From a bacterium (GTDB lineage Bacteria > UBA10199 > JAIBAG01): a stretch of DNA of 64,000 bases. The notes under the pieces were generated by a model, which made no database searches, was not told where the DNA came from, and was given only the letters and a program-made list of their open reading frames with translations. Numbering within the stretch: the first letter of the stretch is position 1; the number at the start of each line of letters is the position of its first letter. Position numbers and translations under genes: made by a program. This document shows positions 8,997 through 18,000 of this stretch, piece by piece. The stretch covers positions 122,309 to 186,308 of the forward strand of contig JAIBAG010000002.1 of NCBI GenBank assembly GCA_019695305.1, in the 5' to 3' direction.

Positions 8997-11444
8997 TTAC
9001 TTGTTAGTTGACTTTTCGGCCGATTTGGTTTCAGAACTTGTTGTTTGAGAAGGTGCTGCCTGAGCTGGACTTGTATTACTGGAAACTGCACTATTACCGG
9101 TGGCCGGAGAAACCGATACCGATGATGATGACGGAGCGCTTGATTCAATAACCGTGGGAGCACTACTGCCACCATAGTTTTGATTAAGCACATCTTTAAA
9201 CTCTAACAAATTATTGGCATGATTTTTAATAGATTCGCGAATTTGATTTCTTTGCGACTTGCCAAAATTCATATCAATGAAAGCATTGCGCTCGTTAATT
9301 TTCTTTTCCAAAATTGCCAAATAATCGGAACGATCACGAATAATATAGGCCGTTATAAAAACAATAATATTCTTTTTCGATTTGCTCTGAGCCTTAGTTT
9401 TAAACAAATTTCCCAGTACCGGTACATCCCCCAAAAGCGGCACTTTACCCGTTGAAATAGTATTACTTTCATCTATCAAACCACCAATAACAATAGTTTG
9501 TTTGTCGCTCGCCACCACTGTTGTGTTGACTGTACGCTTGGTAAAGGTTGGGCCTAAATCTTTGGTATCGGATGTAACGGGTAAAGCATTACTAATTTCC
9601 TGCTCAATTTTAAGCCGAACTGTATTACTTTCCGACACTTGAGGTGTTACCTTTAAAATAATACCGGTATCTTCGCGGGTTACGTTAGAAGTAGACAAGC
9701 CGGCAGTTGTGGTAGTTTGACCGTTTACCACAGGAACTTCTTCACCCACCTGAATTAAAGCTTCTTCGTTATCTAAAGTTAAAATACTGGGCGTAGACAA
9801 CACATTCACATCGCTTGAAGTGGACAAGGCCTGGATAATAGCCGAAACTGCCGGAACCTGGATCGATTTACCATCAGGCGTGGGAATAGAAACCTGACGT
9901 TCCGAAAAAATACCGCCACCCACCCCCCCAGAAGCGCCTGCAATAGTAGATAAAGTACTTAAGGCATTAGGCAAAACAGCTCCAAATGCCGTTAAATTAT
10001 TACCACCAAAAGCACTAAACACATTGCCCAAATTACCATTAACACCAAAAGTATTATTTTTATTCACAGCCAATTCCATCACAATGGCTTCCAAATAAAC
10101 CTGACGGCGGGGAATATCGAGCTTAGCAACCACCATGTTGATGAGCGTTTCAAAATCTTTGGGGGAAGCCGTAATCACCAGAGCATTGGTTCCTTCATCG
10201 GCGGTTACCTTTACACCGCCCTCTAACTGAACAGCCCCAGTTTTCTTTTCGGCAGCCCCCTCTTTACCACCACCTTTAGTAGATGTTTTAGATTGCGCAT
10301 CAGCTACAAGATTAGATAAAACATCGGCAAGCTCCTTAGAATTTGCATGCTTCAAATAATAAACGTGAATAGTACCCTCTACTCCACCCGAAGGAGAATC
10401 CAAACGGGCAATCAGTTCCTTAACTTTTATAATAGAACGTTTGGAACCAAGAACAATCACCGAGTTGGTACGTTCATCGGCAATCACTTTAGATATGGAA
10501 GGAGAATCTTCAAGCTCTGGTTCTGTTTTTCCGCGTGGAGCACGAGAACGCGAGTTACTGCTTGTTTTAGTGGTAGCCGCTTCAAACAATTGCAAAACCT
10601 TATCAGTAATATCGGATGCATCGGCATTTAAAATAGGAATAATTTCAATTACTTCTTGAGGACCTTCCTGATCGAGTTCTTTAATAATTTTAAGTATGCG
10701 CTCAATGTTAGAACCAGCATCTGTTAAAATAAGTGAGTTAGTGGTGGGATAAGCAAATAAATTACCATCTTTAGAAACCAGGCTTTTTACCACTGTAGCT
10801 AGTTCGTTAGCCGAAATATTTTTTACCTGAATAATGCGCGTGATGTATCTATCGGTAGACGGACTGCCATCACGAAAAATTTCAACAGGTTGATTAATTG
10901 CTTCTTTGGTTTGAATAATTTTTAATAAGCCCCCCGGCGTCATGACCGTGGTATAACCCAAAACCTGAAGAGCCGACAAAAAAGCCTGGTAGGCCATGTC
11001 TTTGGTCATGGGCTTTTCAGAAATAATGGTAATTTTTCCCTTGAGCTTGTCGTCCAATAAAAAATTGGTTCCGGTTGCCTTTGAAATTTGTTTCACCATG
11101 TCACCAATATCAACATTGGTGGCATTAAGATAAATAAGTTCTTCACCGGCCTGAGCTTGCTGCTGGTTTATTTCTTGATTTTCATTAGAAACAGGAGTGG
11201 GAGCTTCTTCTGCATCTTCATCACCAGGAGCGTCCAAACTTGTTATAGGAGAGGAAGGAACATTTACGGGCGGAACAACAACAGTTTGATCGGGGCTTCC
11301 AAATTTTTCTATAAGAGCAGGATCAAGCGCTGATATTTTAGGAGAAACATCTTCAGCATAAGCCGACACAAGCCAACCGCACGCAGCAAAACCTGCGCAC
11401 AAAACTGTTAGCCTGCAAATTGTAATCACTTTACTTAATTTCAT
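8997..11444 (-). CDS. gspD: Type II secretion outer-membrane secretin GspD
   Basis: 815 residues. A signal peptide (about residues 1-30, ending SAYAED) leads to periplasmic N0-N3 domains (for example FLLDDKLKGKITI, ANELATVVKSLV, ANSKELADVLSNLV) and the secretin channel domain at about residues 530-720 with VPVVNGQTTTT and the conserved VPLLGDVPVLGNLFK block. A long Ser/Thr/Ala/Pro-rich tail follows, which may hold a pilotin-binding S-domain equivalent. The protein forms the outer-membrane pore. The low-complexity segment with acidic residues near positions 65-90 is longer than usual. It overlaps gspC by 14 bases. Confidence 0.97.
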   Translation of the reverse strand: MKLSKVITICRLTVLCAGFAACGWLVSAYAEDVSPKISALDPALIEKFGSPDQTVVVPPVNVPSSPITSLDAPGDEDAEEAPTPVSNENQEINQQQAQAGEELIYLNATNVDIGDMVKQISKATGTNFLLDDKLKGKITIISEKPMTKDMAYQAFLSALQVLGYTTVMTPGGLLKIIQTKEAINQPVEIFRDGSPSTDRYITRIIQVKNISANELATVVKSLVSKDGNLFAYPTTNSLILTDAGSNIERILKIIKELDQEGPQEVIEIIPILNADASDITDKVLQLFEAATTKTSSNSRSRAPRGKTEPELEDSPSISKVIADERTNSVIVLGSKRSIIKVKELIARLDSPSGGVEGTIHVYYLKHANSKELADVLSNLVADAQSKTSTKGGGKEGAAEKKTGAVQLEGGVKVTADEGTNALVITASPKDFETLINMVVAKLDIPRRQVYLEAIVMELAVNKNNTFGVNGNLGNVFSAFGGNNLTAFGAVLPNALSTLSTIAGASGGVGGGIFSERQVSIPTPDGKSIQVPAVSAIIQALSTSSDVNVLSTPSILTLDNEEALIQVGEEVPVVNGQTTTTAGLSTSNVTREDTGIILKVTPQVSESNTVRLKIEQEISNALPVTSDTKDLGPTFTKRTVNTTVVASDKQTIVIGGLIDESNTISTGKVPLLGDVPVLGNLFKTKAQSKSKKNIIVFITAYIIRDRSDYLAILEKKINERNAFIDMNFGKSQRNQIRESIKNHANNLLEFKDVLNQNYGGSSAPTVIESSAPSSSSVSVSPATGNSAVSSNTSPAQAAPSQTTSSETKSAEKSTNK

Positions 11445-12396
11445 ATTCCAACGTCAGTGGACTATTTTTACGTTCTATATCAATGGTGATTTTAGATTCA
11501 TTTTTAAGTTTGTTAAAGAGCTCCAAACCTTTTTTCATATCCATTTCTTCCCCGTTTATTTTAAGAAGCACATCTCCACGATTTAAGCCCAGATTTGAAA
11601 AAATACTTCCAGGCCTTACCGACAACAACCTTAAACCGCTAGCTTTTCCATCTTTCATGTAGGGAACCACACGAGCCTGAGTATAAATTTTATCCAAGTT
11701 TGCCAACTGAGCTTCTAACTCGGCCCTGCTTAACACAAAACTGGTTTCAGTTTTTTTCTCAACACTAATATCGCTTTTAGATTCAGGAGCTTTAGGCTCT
11801 GGAACTATCTTCTCATCCCGTTCGGGAGGAGTGTTAAGCGAAAACTTTTTTGCAAAATCTTCTAGCTCTACAAATTCCAAACGCTTTTTATGTAAAAATT
11901 CCACCCGATTAAACAAAATACGCACAATTTTGGTATCGGGAGCAAAGCTTTTATCGCCACCTATTTGGTAAACATCTTGGCCATCTTTTCCCTTACCGGT
12001 AGAAACTATACAACTAGAACGCTCATCTTCGCCACTTCCCACTGAGAAGGTTGAAATAAGCTTGATAGACAAAGTTGTTTTTACAGCATCTCCTGTTACC
12101 GGCACATCTTCATCATTGGAAGCTGTTTCAGTTGTATCTCCAGCACCCGGAGGAGAATAGATAGCTTTGGAGTCAAAAACATTTCTTTCAAGGATCGATT
12201 TAAAATTGTCTTTAGGAGGAACCGGCTCCTCTTGCACGGGCACCTTTGGCAAAGACACTTTTAACGACGGCTGCGATAGACCGCCTTCAAACTTAAGACC
12301 TACAAAATTGGCCACAATGCGGGCCAAAAAGTAGGACGATACGATGACCGCCACAAGGCTGATCAACCACATATACTTTTTGAGATAAAAACTCAT
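11431..12396 (-). CDS. gspC: Type II secretion protein C (GspC) with PDZ domain
   Basis: 321 residues. An N-terminal membrane anchor at about residues 9-27 (YMWLISLVAVIVSSYFLA) precedes a homology region (ILERNVFDSKAIY) and an acidic linker. A C-terminal PDZ domain (GLRLLSVRPGSIFSNLGL ... GDVLLKING) completes it. GspC couples the inner-membrane platform to the secretin GspD and may select substrates. It is the first gene of the gsp operon, and the 194 bases upstream (12397-12590) hold three short inverted repeats described separately. Confidence 0.93.
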   Translation of the reverse strand: MSFYLKKYMWLISLVAVIVSSYFLARIVANFVGLKFEGGLSQPSLKVSLPKVPVQEEPVPPKDNFKSILERNVFDSKAIYSPPGAGDTTETASNDEDVPVTGDAVKTTLSIKLISTFSVGSGEDERSSCIVSTGKGKDGQDVYQIGGDKSFAPDTKIVRILFNRVEFLHKKRLEFVELEDFAKKFSLNTPPERDEKIVPEPKAPESKSDISVEKKTETSFVLSRAELEAQLANLDKIYTQARVVPYMKDGKASGLRLLSVRPGSIFSNLGLNRGDVLLKINGEEMDMKKGLELFNKLKNESKITIDIERKNSPLTLEYEIK

Positions 12397-12405
12397 TTTT
12401 TAGGA

Positions 12406-12462
12406 GCCACTGGCCCCCTCCATGCCGTATACGGGATGGACATCTCCCCCTCGACTCAGTCG
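12406..12462. other. Cluster of three short inverted repeats upstream of gspC
   Basis: Three dyads stand within about 57 bases: GCCA-C-TGGC (12406-12414), a near-perfect 20-base palindrome centred on CCGTATACGG (12420-12439, one mismatched pair), and CGACT-C-AGTCG (12452-12462). The segment is clearly richer in G and C than its surroundings and ends only nine bases before the gspC start codon. It could be a structured leader RNA, an operator cluster or a decayed mobile repeat; the sequence alone does not decide. Confidence 0.55.
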
Positions 12463-12590
12463 CCTTGCATGACACTCAACTTGCACGTTAAAAAGCGGGC
12501 GCACCACAACACATTTTAAAATTAACGCATGATGGGGACGATAAAGATTCAAACTTTTTTTAAATTAGCAAAAAAAGGTGTGATGAGCAA

Positions 12591-14951
12591 TTAAAAAGAC
12601 GTAATTTCAGGCATTTTTGACTGAGGCAAGAACTCTTCCAGTCCCTCATTTTTGAAATAGGTAACAAAAATTTGAGTTACCTCACTCGCAGTAGCTGCAT
12701 GAAGTGCTTTTTTGGAGAGCTTTTTAAGTTTTTTGGCATCCAAACGGTTTACAAGATACTTTATTTTAGCAATAAGAGGCACACTCATACTTAAACCTGG
12801 AATCCCAATACCCGTAAGAAACGCTACCGACAACGGATGAGATGCCATTTCACCACATATAGTAACCGACTTGCCATGCTTGGACGCAATTTTAACAGTT
12901 TGAGCAATCATGTTAAGCACTGCCGGATGTAACGAATTATACAGTTTTGCCACTTTTGCATTGTTACGGTCTACTGCCAGCACATATTGCACCAAATCAT
13001 TGGTACCAATGGAAAAAAAGTTCACCTCACGAATCAAACTTTCGGCAATCACCACAGCGGCCGGGACTTCCACCATAATTCCAATGGGGACATTGCGATC
13101 TATCTTCTTTTTTTGTGACAAAAGTTCCTTTTTAACATCGCGTAAAATATCTTTCACTTTTCTAATTTCATCTACCGACGAAATCATAGGAAACATGAGC
13201 CGTGTAGGGCCATGTACTGAAGCACGCAGCAAGGCACGCAATTGGATGCGAAAAAGATCTTCTCGATCAAGTGAAATACGTATAGAACGCCATCCTAAAA
13301 AGGGATTAGCCTCGTGCGGCAACTGCAAATAAGGCACATATTTATCGCCACCAATGTCTAGTGTTCTAAACGTAACCGGCCTGCCATCCATAGCCTTAAG
13401 AACCTTGGAATAAAGTAAATACTGTTCATCTTCGGTGGGCAGCGTTTTACGGATTAAAAATGGAAGTTCTGTACGATATAAGCCAATTTCTTCAGCCCCG
13501 CTTTTTTGCGCTTCTTCAATATGTGATATCATGCCCATATTGGCCCCTACCATAATACGCTTACCACCCATAGATTTGGAAGGTTTACGAGCCGTTTTAA
13601 GATAGAGTTGCTGTGCCTTTTGGCTAGACAGCATTTCCTTTTGGTAAAGGCGCTGCGTTTCGGGCTCGGGGTTTACAATCACCACGCCCGAAGTACCATC
13701 CACTATTAATTTATCTCCTTCGCGAATATTTTCGATAAAAGTAGAAAGGCCCATAACGGCCGGAATGCCAATGGATTTGGCCAAAATAGCCACGTGAGAA
13801 GACGCCCCGCCAGAAGGAGAAATAATGGCCTTGGTAATTTGCGGGTCCATTTCCACAAAATCGGAAATACTCCAAAAATCGGCCATCAAAATGCAGGGCT
13901 CGTTGGGAGCAAAGGCTTCACTGGGCATATGGCTGCCGTAAATCAGGCGATCGGTAATTTTACGCCCTACATCATGAATATCGTAAGCGCGTTCACGGAT
14001 ATACTCGTCTTCAGCCATCGCCATGGTTTCGGTATATTTACGGATAATAATTTCTACGGCCTTAAGAGCCGAATGCCCTTTATCTATCTCATTTAAAATT
14101 TCGTCTTTAAAAGCCGCACTCTCAAGCACCATTTGGTAGGCATCAAAAATGGACATTTCTTCCAAACCAAATTTCTTTTTGGCCTTGGCAATAGTTTCAC
14201 GCACTTCTTCTTCTACCCATCTAAAAGCTTCCATCAGCCTCATTTTTTCTACATCGGGCGAAAGATTATTTTGCTCGGTTATCGCCATGTGCTGCACAGG
14301 ACGATGCAATGTTTTAACCCCGGCCATGGCAATACCCGGCGAAGACCCAATCCCTACATGCATAGCCCCTTTAGAACGTTTGAGCAGCTCGGGGCCAATT
14401 TTTTTAGTATCGTCTTTTTGAGAAAGGGTTCCAAAAGTTCCTAATAACTTTGCTTTTTCAATCACATTGACGGCCGGAATGGCCAAGGTCATCATCAAAT
14501 GCACAGTTTGCGACGAAAATTTTACGGGTTTAATATTTTGAACCACCAACACGCCAATGGGCTTGCGATTGTAAATAAGGGGAACCGAAAGAAATGAGGC
14601 GTATCTTTCTTCGCCTGTGCCGGGGAAATATTTAAACTTTTTACTCCGTCGGCCCGTAGCCATGGATATAGGCTTAAGCCATTCCATGGTCATCCCCACC
14701 AAACCCTCGCCCACCTTCATGCGCACGGTGCCAATAGCATCGCGGTTTAAACCTTTGGTGGCCGATAGAACCAATTCTTGGGTCATGTGATTAAGCATGT
14801 ACAACGAGCACACGTCGGTTTTTAAAATATTGGCAATTTTTTCAACCAATAATTCCAAAACCCGTCCAATATCGTCTTCTCCATGGCATAATTGGCCTAA
14901 AGCTAAAATTTCGGTGGTTACATCCTCATGCGGAATGGTGTGAATCTTCAT
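12591..14951 (-). CDS. ptsP: Phosphoenolpyruvate-protein phosphotransferase PtsP (enzyme I-Ntr)
   Basis: 786 residues. An N-terminal GAF domain (about residues 15-165) is followed by the HPr-binding/N-domain (GIGSSPGIAMAGV from about residue 200), the phospho-His swivel domain with GGASSHVAILAK (His near residue 385) and the PEP-binding TIM barrel (RTLDIGGDKYV, MVEVPAAVVIAESL, FFSIGTNDLVQYVLAVDRNN, GEMASHP). This is the architecture of PtsP, the entry enzyme of the nitrogen phosphotransferase system, which phosphorylates NPr from PEP. A C-terminal extension of about 50 residues (LDAKKLKKLSKKALHAAT onward) is basic and helical. No npr or ptsN gene lies in this window. It is divergent from rarA across 92 bases. 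Confidence 0.96.
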   Translation of the reverse strand: MKIHTIPHEDVTTEILALGQLCHGEDDIGRVLELLVEKIANILKTDVCSLYMLNHMTQELVLSATKGLNRDAIGTVRMKVGEGLVGMTMEWLKPISMATGRRSKKFKYFPGTGEERYASFLSVPLIYNRKPIGVLVVQNIKPVKFSSQTVHLMMTLAIPAVNVIEKAKLLGTFGTLSQKDDTKKIGPELLKRSKGAMHVGIGSSPGIAMAGVKTLHRPVQHMAITEQNNLSPDVEKMRLMEAFRWVEEEVRETIAKAKKKFGLEEMSIFDAYQMVLESAAFKDEILNEIDKGHSALKAVEIIIRKYTETMAMAEDEYIRERAYDIHDVGRKITDRLIYGSHMPSEAFAPNEPCILMADFWSISDFVEMDPQITKAIISPSGGASSHVAILAKSIGIPAVMGLSTFIENIREGDKLIVDGTSGVVIVNPEPETQRLYQKEMLSSQKAQQLYLKTARKPSKSMGGKRIMVGANMGMISHIEEAQKSGAEEIGLYRTELPFLIRKTLPTEDEQYLLYSKVLKAMDGRPVTFRTLDIGGDKYVPYLQLPHEANPFLGWRSIRISLDREDLFRIQLRALLRASVHGPTRLMFPMISSVDEIRKVKDILRDVKKELLSQKKKIDRNVPIGIMVEVPAAVVIAESLIREVNFFSIGTNDLVQYVLAVDRNNAKVAKLYNSLHPAVLNMIAQTVKIASKHGKSVTICGEMASHPLSVAFLTGIGIPGLSMSVPLIAKIKYLVNRLDAKKLKKLSKKALHAATASEVTQIFVTYFKNEGLEEFLPQSKMPEITSF

Positions 14952-15043
14952 AGGAAAGTTTTACAGTAATAGAAATAAAGTCATTTGTCACTTAACGATT
15001 TATCCTCTTGAAAAGTGAACAACAGCGGTGCTAGCAAAAAAGA

Positions 15044-16327
15044 ATGTCTCTCTTTAACCCACCACCCCCACTGGCAGAACGCCTCAGACCTCAAAGTCTG
15101 TCCGAGTTTAAAGGGCAGGAACATTTGCTAGGATCCAATAAACTGCTTAAACAAGTTTTTGAGAGCGACTTTACACCATCACTTATTTTTTGGGGACCAC
15201 CGGGTAGCGGCAAAACAACACTGGCGCGTTTACTGGCCACAAAAAAACAGTGCGCTTTTATTGCATTGTCGGCTGTAACCAGCGGGATTAAAGATTTAAA
15301 AGACGCCACAGACCAGGCCAAATCCCATTTGGCCATGGGTAAAAAAACAATTCTCTTTATAGACGAAATTCACCGTTTTAATAAAACTCAACAAGATGCT
15401 CTATTGCCTCATGTAGAAAACGGAACGTTTATCTTGGTAGGTGCCACAACCGAAAACCCGTCGTTTGAATTAAACCGCGCCCTCCTCTCGCGCTGCAAGG
15501 TGATTGTGCTAGAGCCATTAACACCGCAAAGCCTGGGCGAAATTATAGACGAGGCTTTAAACGCTTCGCGCGGATTGAGTAATAAAAAAATAGAACTTTT
15601 ACCCGAAGCCAAACAATTTTTAATTGATTCCTCCGAAGGCGATGCGCGCAAGCTGCTTAATACTTTAGAAATTGTTTCTGAAATTAAAAAACAAAATGAA
15701 GCGGTAGATGTAAAGCTAGTGGAAGAAGCGCTGCAAAAAAAGGCACTAGCCTACGATAAAAAAGGTGAAGAGCATTACAATGTGATCAGTGCTTTTATTA
15801 AAAGCATGAGGGATTCTGATCCCGATGCGGCGGTTTATTATTTAGCAAGGATGATGGAAGCCGGTGAAGATCCTTTGTTTATTGCAAGACGCTTGGTAAT
15901 TTTTGCCAGCGAAGATATTGGAAACGCCAACCCCAATGCCGTAACGCTGGCCATGAGCTGCATGCAGAGTTACGATTTTGTAGGGTTCGCCGAAGGCTGG
16001 ATTCCGCTCTCGCAATGTGCCACGTATTTAGCCGGCAGCCCCAAAAGCAATGCCAGTTACATGGCTTATAAAAAAGCCAAAGGCGATGTGCTGGAACATG
16101 GGGCTTTGGCTGTACCCATGAATATTAGAAATGCTCCCACCAAATTGATGAAAGAATTAGGTTACGGCAAAGGCTACGAGTACGCACACGATCAAGTGGA
16201 TAATTTTTCTACCCAACAACATTTGCCCGATAAACTAACCCACAAAAAATATTATAACCCCACCGAAAACGGCTACGAAAAGCATATTAAGGCTTATTTG
16301 GAGAAGATTGAGGAAAAGAAAAAATAA
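15044..16327 (+). CDS. rarA: Replication-associated recombination ATPase RarA (MgsA)
   Basis: 427 residues, the usual length. It shows the AAA+ core with Walker A GPPGSGKTTLA near residue 50, Walker B ILFIDEIHRF near 105, sensor 1 GATTENPSFELN and the arginine-finger SRCKV. The C-terminal tetramerisation domain carries the strongly conserved YYLARMMEAGEDPLFIARRL and FASEDIGNANPNA segments. RarA acts at stalled replication forks. The N-terminus PLAERLRPQSLSEFKGQEHLLG is standard, so the ATG at 15044 is a good start although no strong ribosome-binding site is visible. Confidence 0.97.
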   Translation: MSLFNPPPPLAERLRPQSLSEFKGQEHLLGSNKLLKQVFESDFTPSLIFWGPPGSGKTTLARLLATKKQCAFIALSAVTSGIKDLKDATDQAKSHLAMGKKTILFIDEIHRFNKTQQDALLPHVENGTFILVGATTENPSFELNRALLSRCKVIVLEPLTPQSLGEIIDEALNASRGLSNKKIELLPEAKQFLIDSSEGDARKLLNTLEIVSEIKKQNEAVDVKLVEEALQKKALAYDKKGEEHYNVISAFIKSMRDSDPDAAVYYLARMMEAGEDPLFIARRLVIFASEDIGNANPNAVTLAMSCMQSYDFVGFAEGWIPLSQCATYLAGSPKSNASYMAYKKAKGDVLEHGALAVPMNIRNAPTKLMKELGYGKGYEYAHDQVDNFSTQQHLPDKLTHKKYYNPTENGYEKHIKAYLEKIEEKKK

Positions 16328-16337
16328 ATTCTTCCTT

Positions 16338-17051
16338 TTAAGCAGGAGAAACCATCAGATTTATTTTTGAGTTTATCTTACCCAAAACCTTAAAATCACG
16401 TTTCACCATAAAGGCCGTGGGATAAGACCCATAACAATCCTTGGCCACTTGTGCGGCACTTAGTTGAGGTTTTTGACAAAAAAGGGCCCACATATCGGAG
16501 CGATAGGTGGGCCCCATCAAAATCCGGAATTTGTAAGGCAAATGTATTTTGGCCAACTCTTCCGGAGGCAAAATATCACCAGGGCGATGACGCAAAACTT
16601 TTTGAGGAATTCTTAAACATGTTTTTTTAAACCGCTCGTCCTCCCCATTTTTTTTAATTAAAAAATCGGTTCTATCCCCTAAAAAATCAAACCGTTTTTT
16701 AGGAGAAAGCTTTTTCAGCTTAGTAAAACGGATATCACTTTTAAACCACTCGCCAATAGCAGCCCAGAAAACAGAAAATAAAAAGGTTTGTTGTGGTGCT
16801 AATTGTAAAATAATTTGCACTAGGCGATCGGCATTGATGCGCAAAGAATGGATTTCTATCCAATCAACCAAAAGCGATAAAATTCGTCCGTCCCCGGCAA
16901 GTCCTTCGATAGAGGCTGCTATCAAAGTGTTTTCGATATTGGCATTTTTGTAAGGAGTCCCACCAAGCAAAAATCCAATTCCTATAAGATGCGAAGTCAA
17001 CTCTTCTCCACTAGCTAAAGTATGAGGCAGAATGGATCTTTTAAAACTCAT
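16338..17051 (-). CDS. Unrecognised protein, second gene of a nucleotidyltransferase module
   Basis: I take the ATG at 17049-17051 (MSFKRSILPHTL), giving 237 residues; a start 14 codons earlier is possible but overlaps the upstream gene more. The start overlaps the end of the nucleotidyltransferase gene by 11 bases, so the two are almost surely translated together. I do not recognise the family. The N-terminal two-thirds are helical, with a conserved-looking GLAGDGRILSLLVDWIEIH segment. The C-terminal part (LSAAQVAKDCYGSYPTAF) reads like a winged-helix. By position and this DNA-binding-like tail it could be the regulator or antitoxin partner; that is inference only. Confidence 0.75.
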   Translation of the reverse strand: MSFKRSILPHTLASGEELTSHLIGIGFLLGGTPYKNANIENTLIAASIEGLAGDGRILSLLVDWIEIHSLRINADRLVQIILQLAPQQTFLFSVFWAAIGEWFKSDIRFTKLKKLSPKKRFDFLGDRTDFLIKKNGEDERFKKTCLRIPQKVLRHRPGDILPPEELAKIHLPYKFRILMGPTYRSDMWALFCQKPQLSAAQVAKDCYGSYPTAFMVKRDFKVLGKINSKINLMVSPA

Positions 17052-17583
17052 ACCCCAACTCCCTAGCCAGACTTTTGAAAGACGCTTTAACATGAACAGG
17101 CCACCCAGGATTTTGATCTTGTTCTTCTACCCACTTCATCGATTCAATCAATTCGGCAAGCGTGGGTTTAAGCATTTTACAATCGCTTCTATCTTGTTCC
17201 CTATCACAAAAAGCAAACAACTTTGACTTTAGCAGGTCAGACCTTCCTAAAGAATAAAGGGTGATGGATTGCCCCAAAAAAACAAGCTCTGTTCTTTTGA
17301 GCCAACCCTGAGGAAGATTTTTGCGCAGTGATTCCGGCCCATTATTGAACCAGTCTTTTTTAAGGCGTTCATTTCCAGACTTATTTTTTGTTTCGGCAAA
17401 TTCCTGGGCCAGCAAAATAATTTGTTTTGGCAAAATAGGATCAAGAACATCTATATCTTGGGTTTCACGGGCAATCACCCCCAAAAGCGACAACGCCCCA
17501 CCTCCAATAATGACTCCCGAAAAAGAACATCCTTTTTGATTAAGAAACCGATCAAACTCTTTTAATGTCTCTTTGGGCTGCAT
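17041..17583 (-). CDS. Small nucleotidyltransferase (AbiEii/DUF6036-like)
   Basis: 180 residues. The N-terminal half carries the polymerase-beta-fold signature GGGALSLLG at about residues 27-35 followed by TQDIDVLDP (metal-binding Asp-x-Asp) near 42-50. A later LLKSKLFAFCDR-x3-RSDCKML block matches the substrate-domain region seen in AbiEii-type and DUF6036 nucleotidyltransferases. Members of these families often occur as toxin or stress genes next to a winged-helix partner. Here the next gene overlaps by 11 bases. The start ATG at 17581-17583 lies a few bases after a good sigma-70 -10 box, so the mRNA is probably nearly leaderless. Antitoxin versus housekeeping role cannot be told from sequence. 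Confidence 0.8.
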   Translation of the reverse strand: MQPKETLKEFDRFLNQKGCSFSGVIIGGGALSLLGVIARETQDIDVLDPILPKQIILLAQEFAETKNKSGNERLKKDWFNNGPESLRKNLPQGWLKRTELVFLGQSITLYSLGRSDLLKSKLFAFCDREQDRSDCKMLKPTLAELIESMKWVEEQDQNPGWPVHVKASFKSLARELGYEF

Positions 17584-17592
17584 AGTATAATT

Positions 17593-17621
17593 ATATAATA
17601 TACTTTTAATAAAAAAGTCAA
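17593..17621 (-). promoter_or_regulatory. Promoter of the nucleotidyltransferase module, probably leaderless
   Basis: Reading the minus strand, TTGACT (17616-17621) and TTATAT (17593-17598) are separated by 17 bases. The predicted transcript start lies about 7 bases on, near 17586, only a few bases before the ATG at 17583. No ribosome-binding site fits in that space. A TATAAT at 17590-17595 is an alternative -10 box with a longer spacer. Confidence 0.6.
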
Positions 17622-17689
17622 TATAAAATAATAGCTTATGTTTATTTTAAAAAACCAACCCAAAAACGGACACCTTAACCAATGAAGGA

Positions 17690-17995
17690 TTGAGTGAATG
17701 GTTTAATCTTGTAGGAGAATCTCTGCGTTACGGCGATGAATGGAATAACAACGATCAAATTGAATGGGTAACAGCATCCGCTATAGATTCCCCTCAATTT
17801 AAAAAACCCTATGCCGAGCAATATTTTGACCCTATGGGCTATGCACTTCAAAAAGCCGCTTATCAATTAGCCCATATTTGGGACGATTTAACAAAACACC
17901 CGCAATTTGATGCGGATGTTGCCGCTAAAATTAATGAGGATCATGTACGTTTTTTTACTTTAGCTATTATGGGCGCTTCTCATTATTTTGTTTAA
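17690..17995 (+). CDS. Orphan small protein of unknown function, possibly a gene remnant
   Basis: 101 residues if read from the TTG at 17690. It is rich in Trp, Tyr and acidic residues (GESLRYGDEWNNNDQIEW) and contains no motif I recognise; no signal peptide or membrane helix is seen. The frame stays open upstream to 17651 without any ATG or GTG and still reads like protein (TDTLTNEGLSEW). The piece may therefore be the tail of a larger gene that has lost its beginning. It ends five bases before the convergent receiver-like gene. Confidence 0.45.
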   Translation: MSEWFNLVGESLRYGDEWNNNDQIEWVTASAIDSPQFKKPYAEQYFDPMGYALQKAAYQLAHIWDDLTKHPQFDADVAAKINEDHVRFFTLAIMGASHYFV

Positions 17996-18000
17996 AAACT

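Noticed and set aside
1..12396. Type IV pilus operon instead of type II secretion
   Set aside because: PilM-like GspL and GspM raise this, but secretin, GspC with PDZ, GspG with its calcium loop and GspH-I-J-K order fix it as type II secretion.
12293..12475. Short minus-strand frame overlapping the gspC start
   Set aside because: It overlaps gspC in another frame, has no ribosome-binding site and runs through the palindromic leader.
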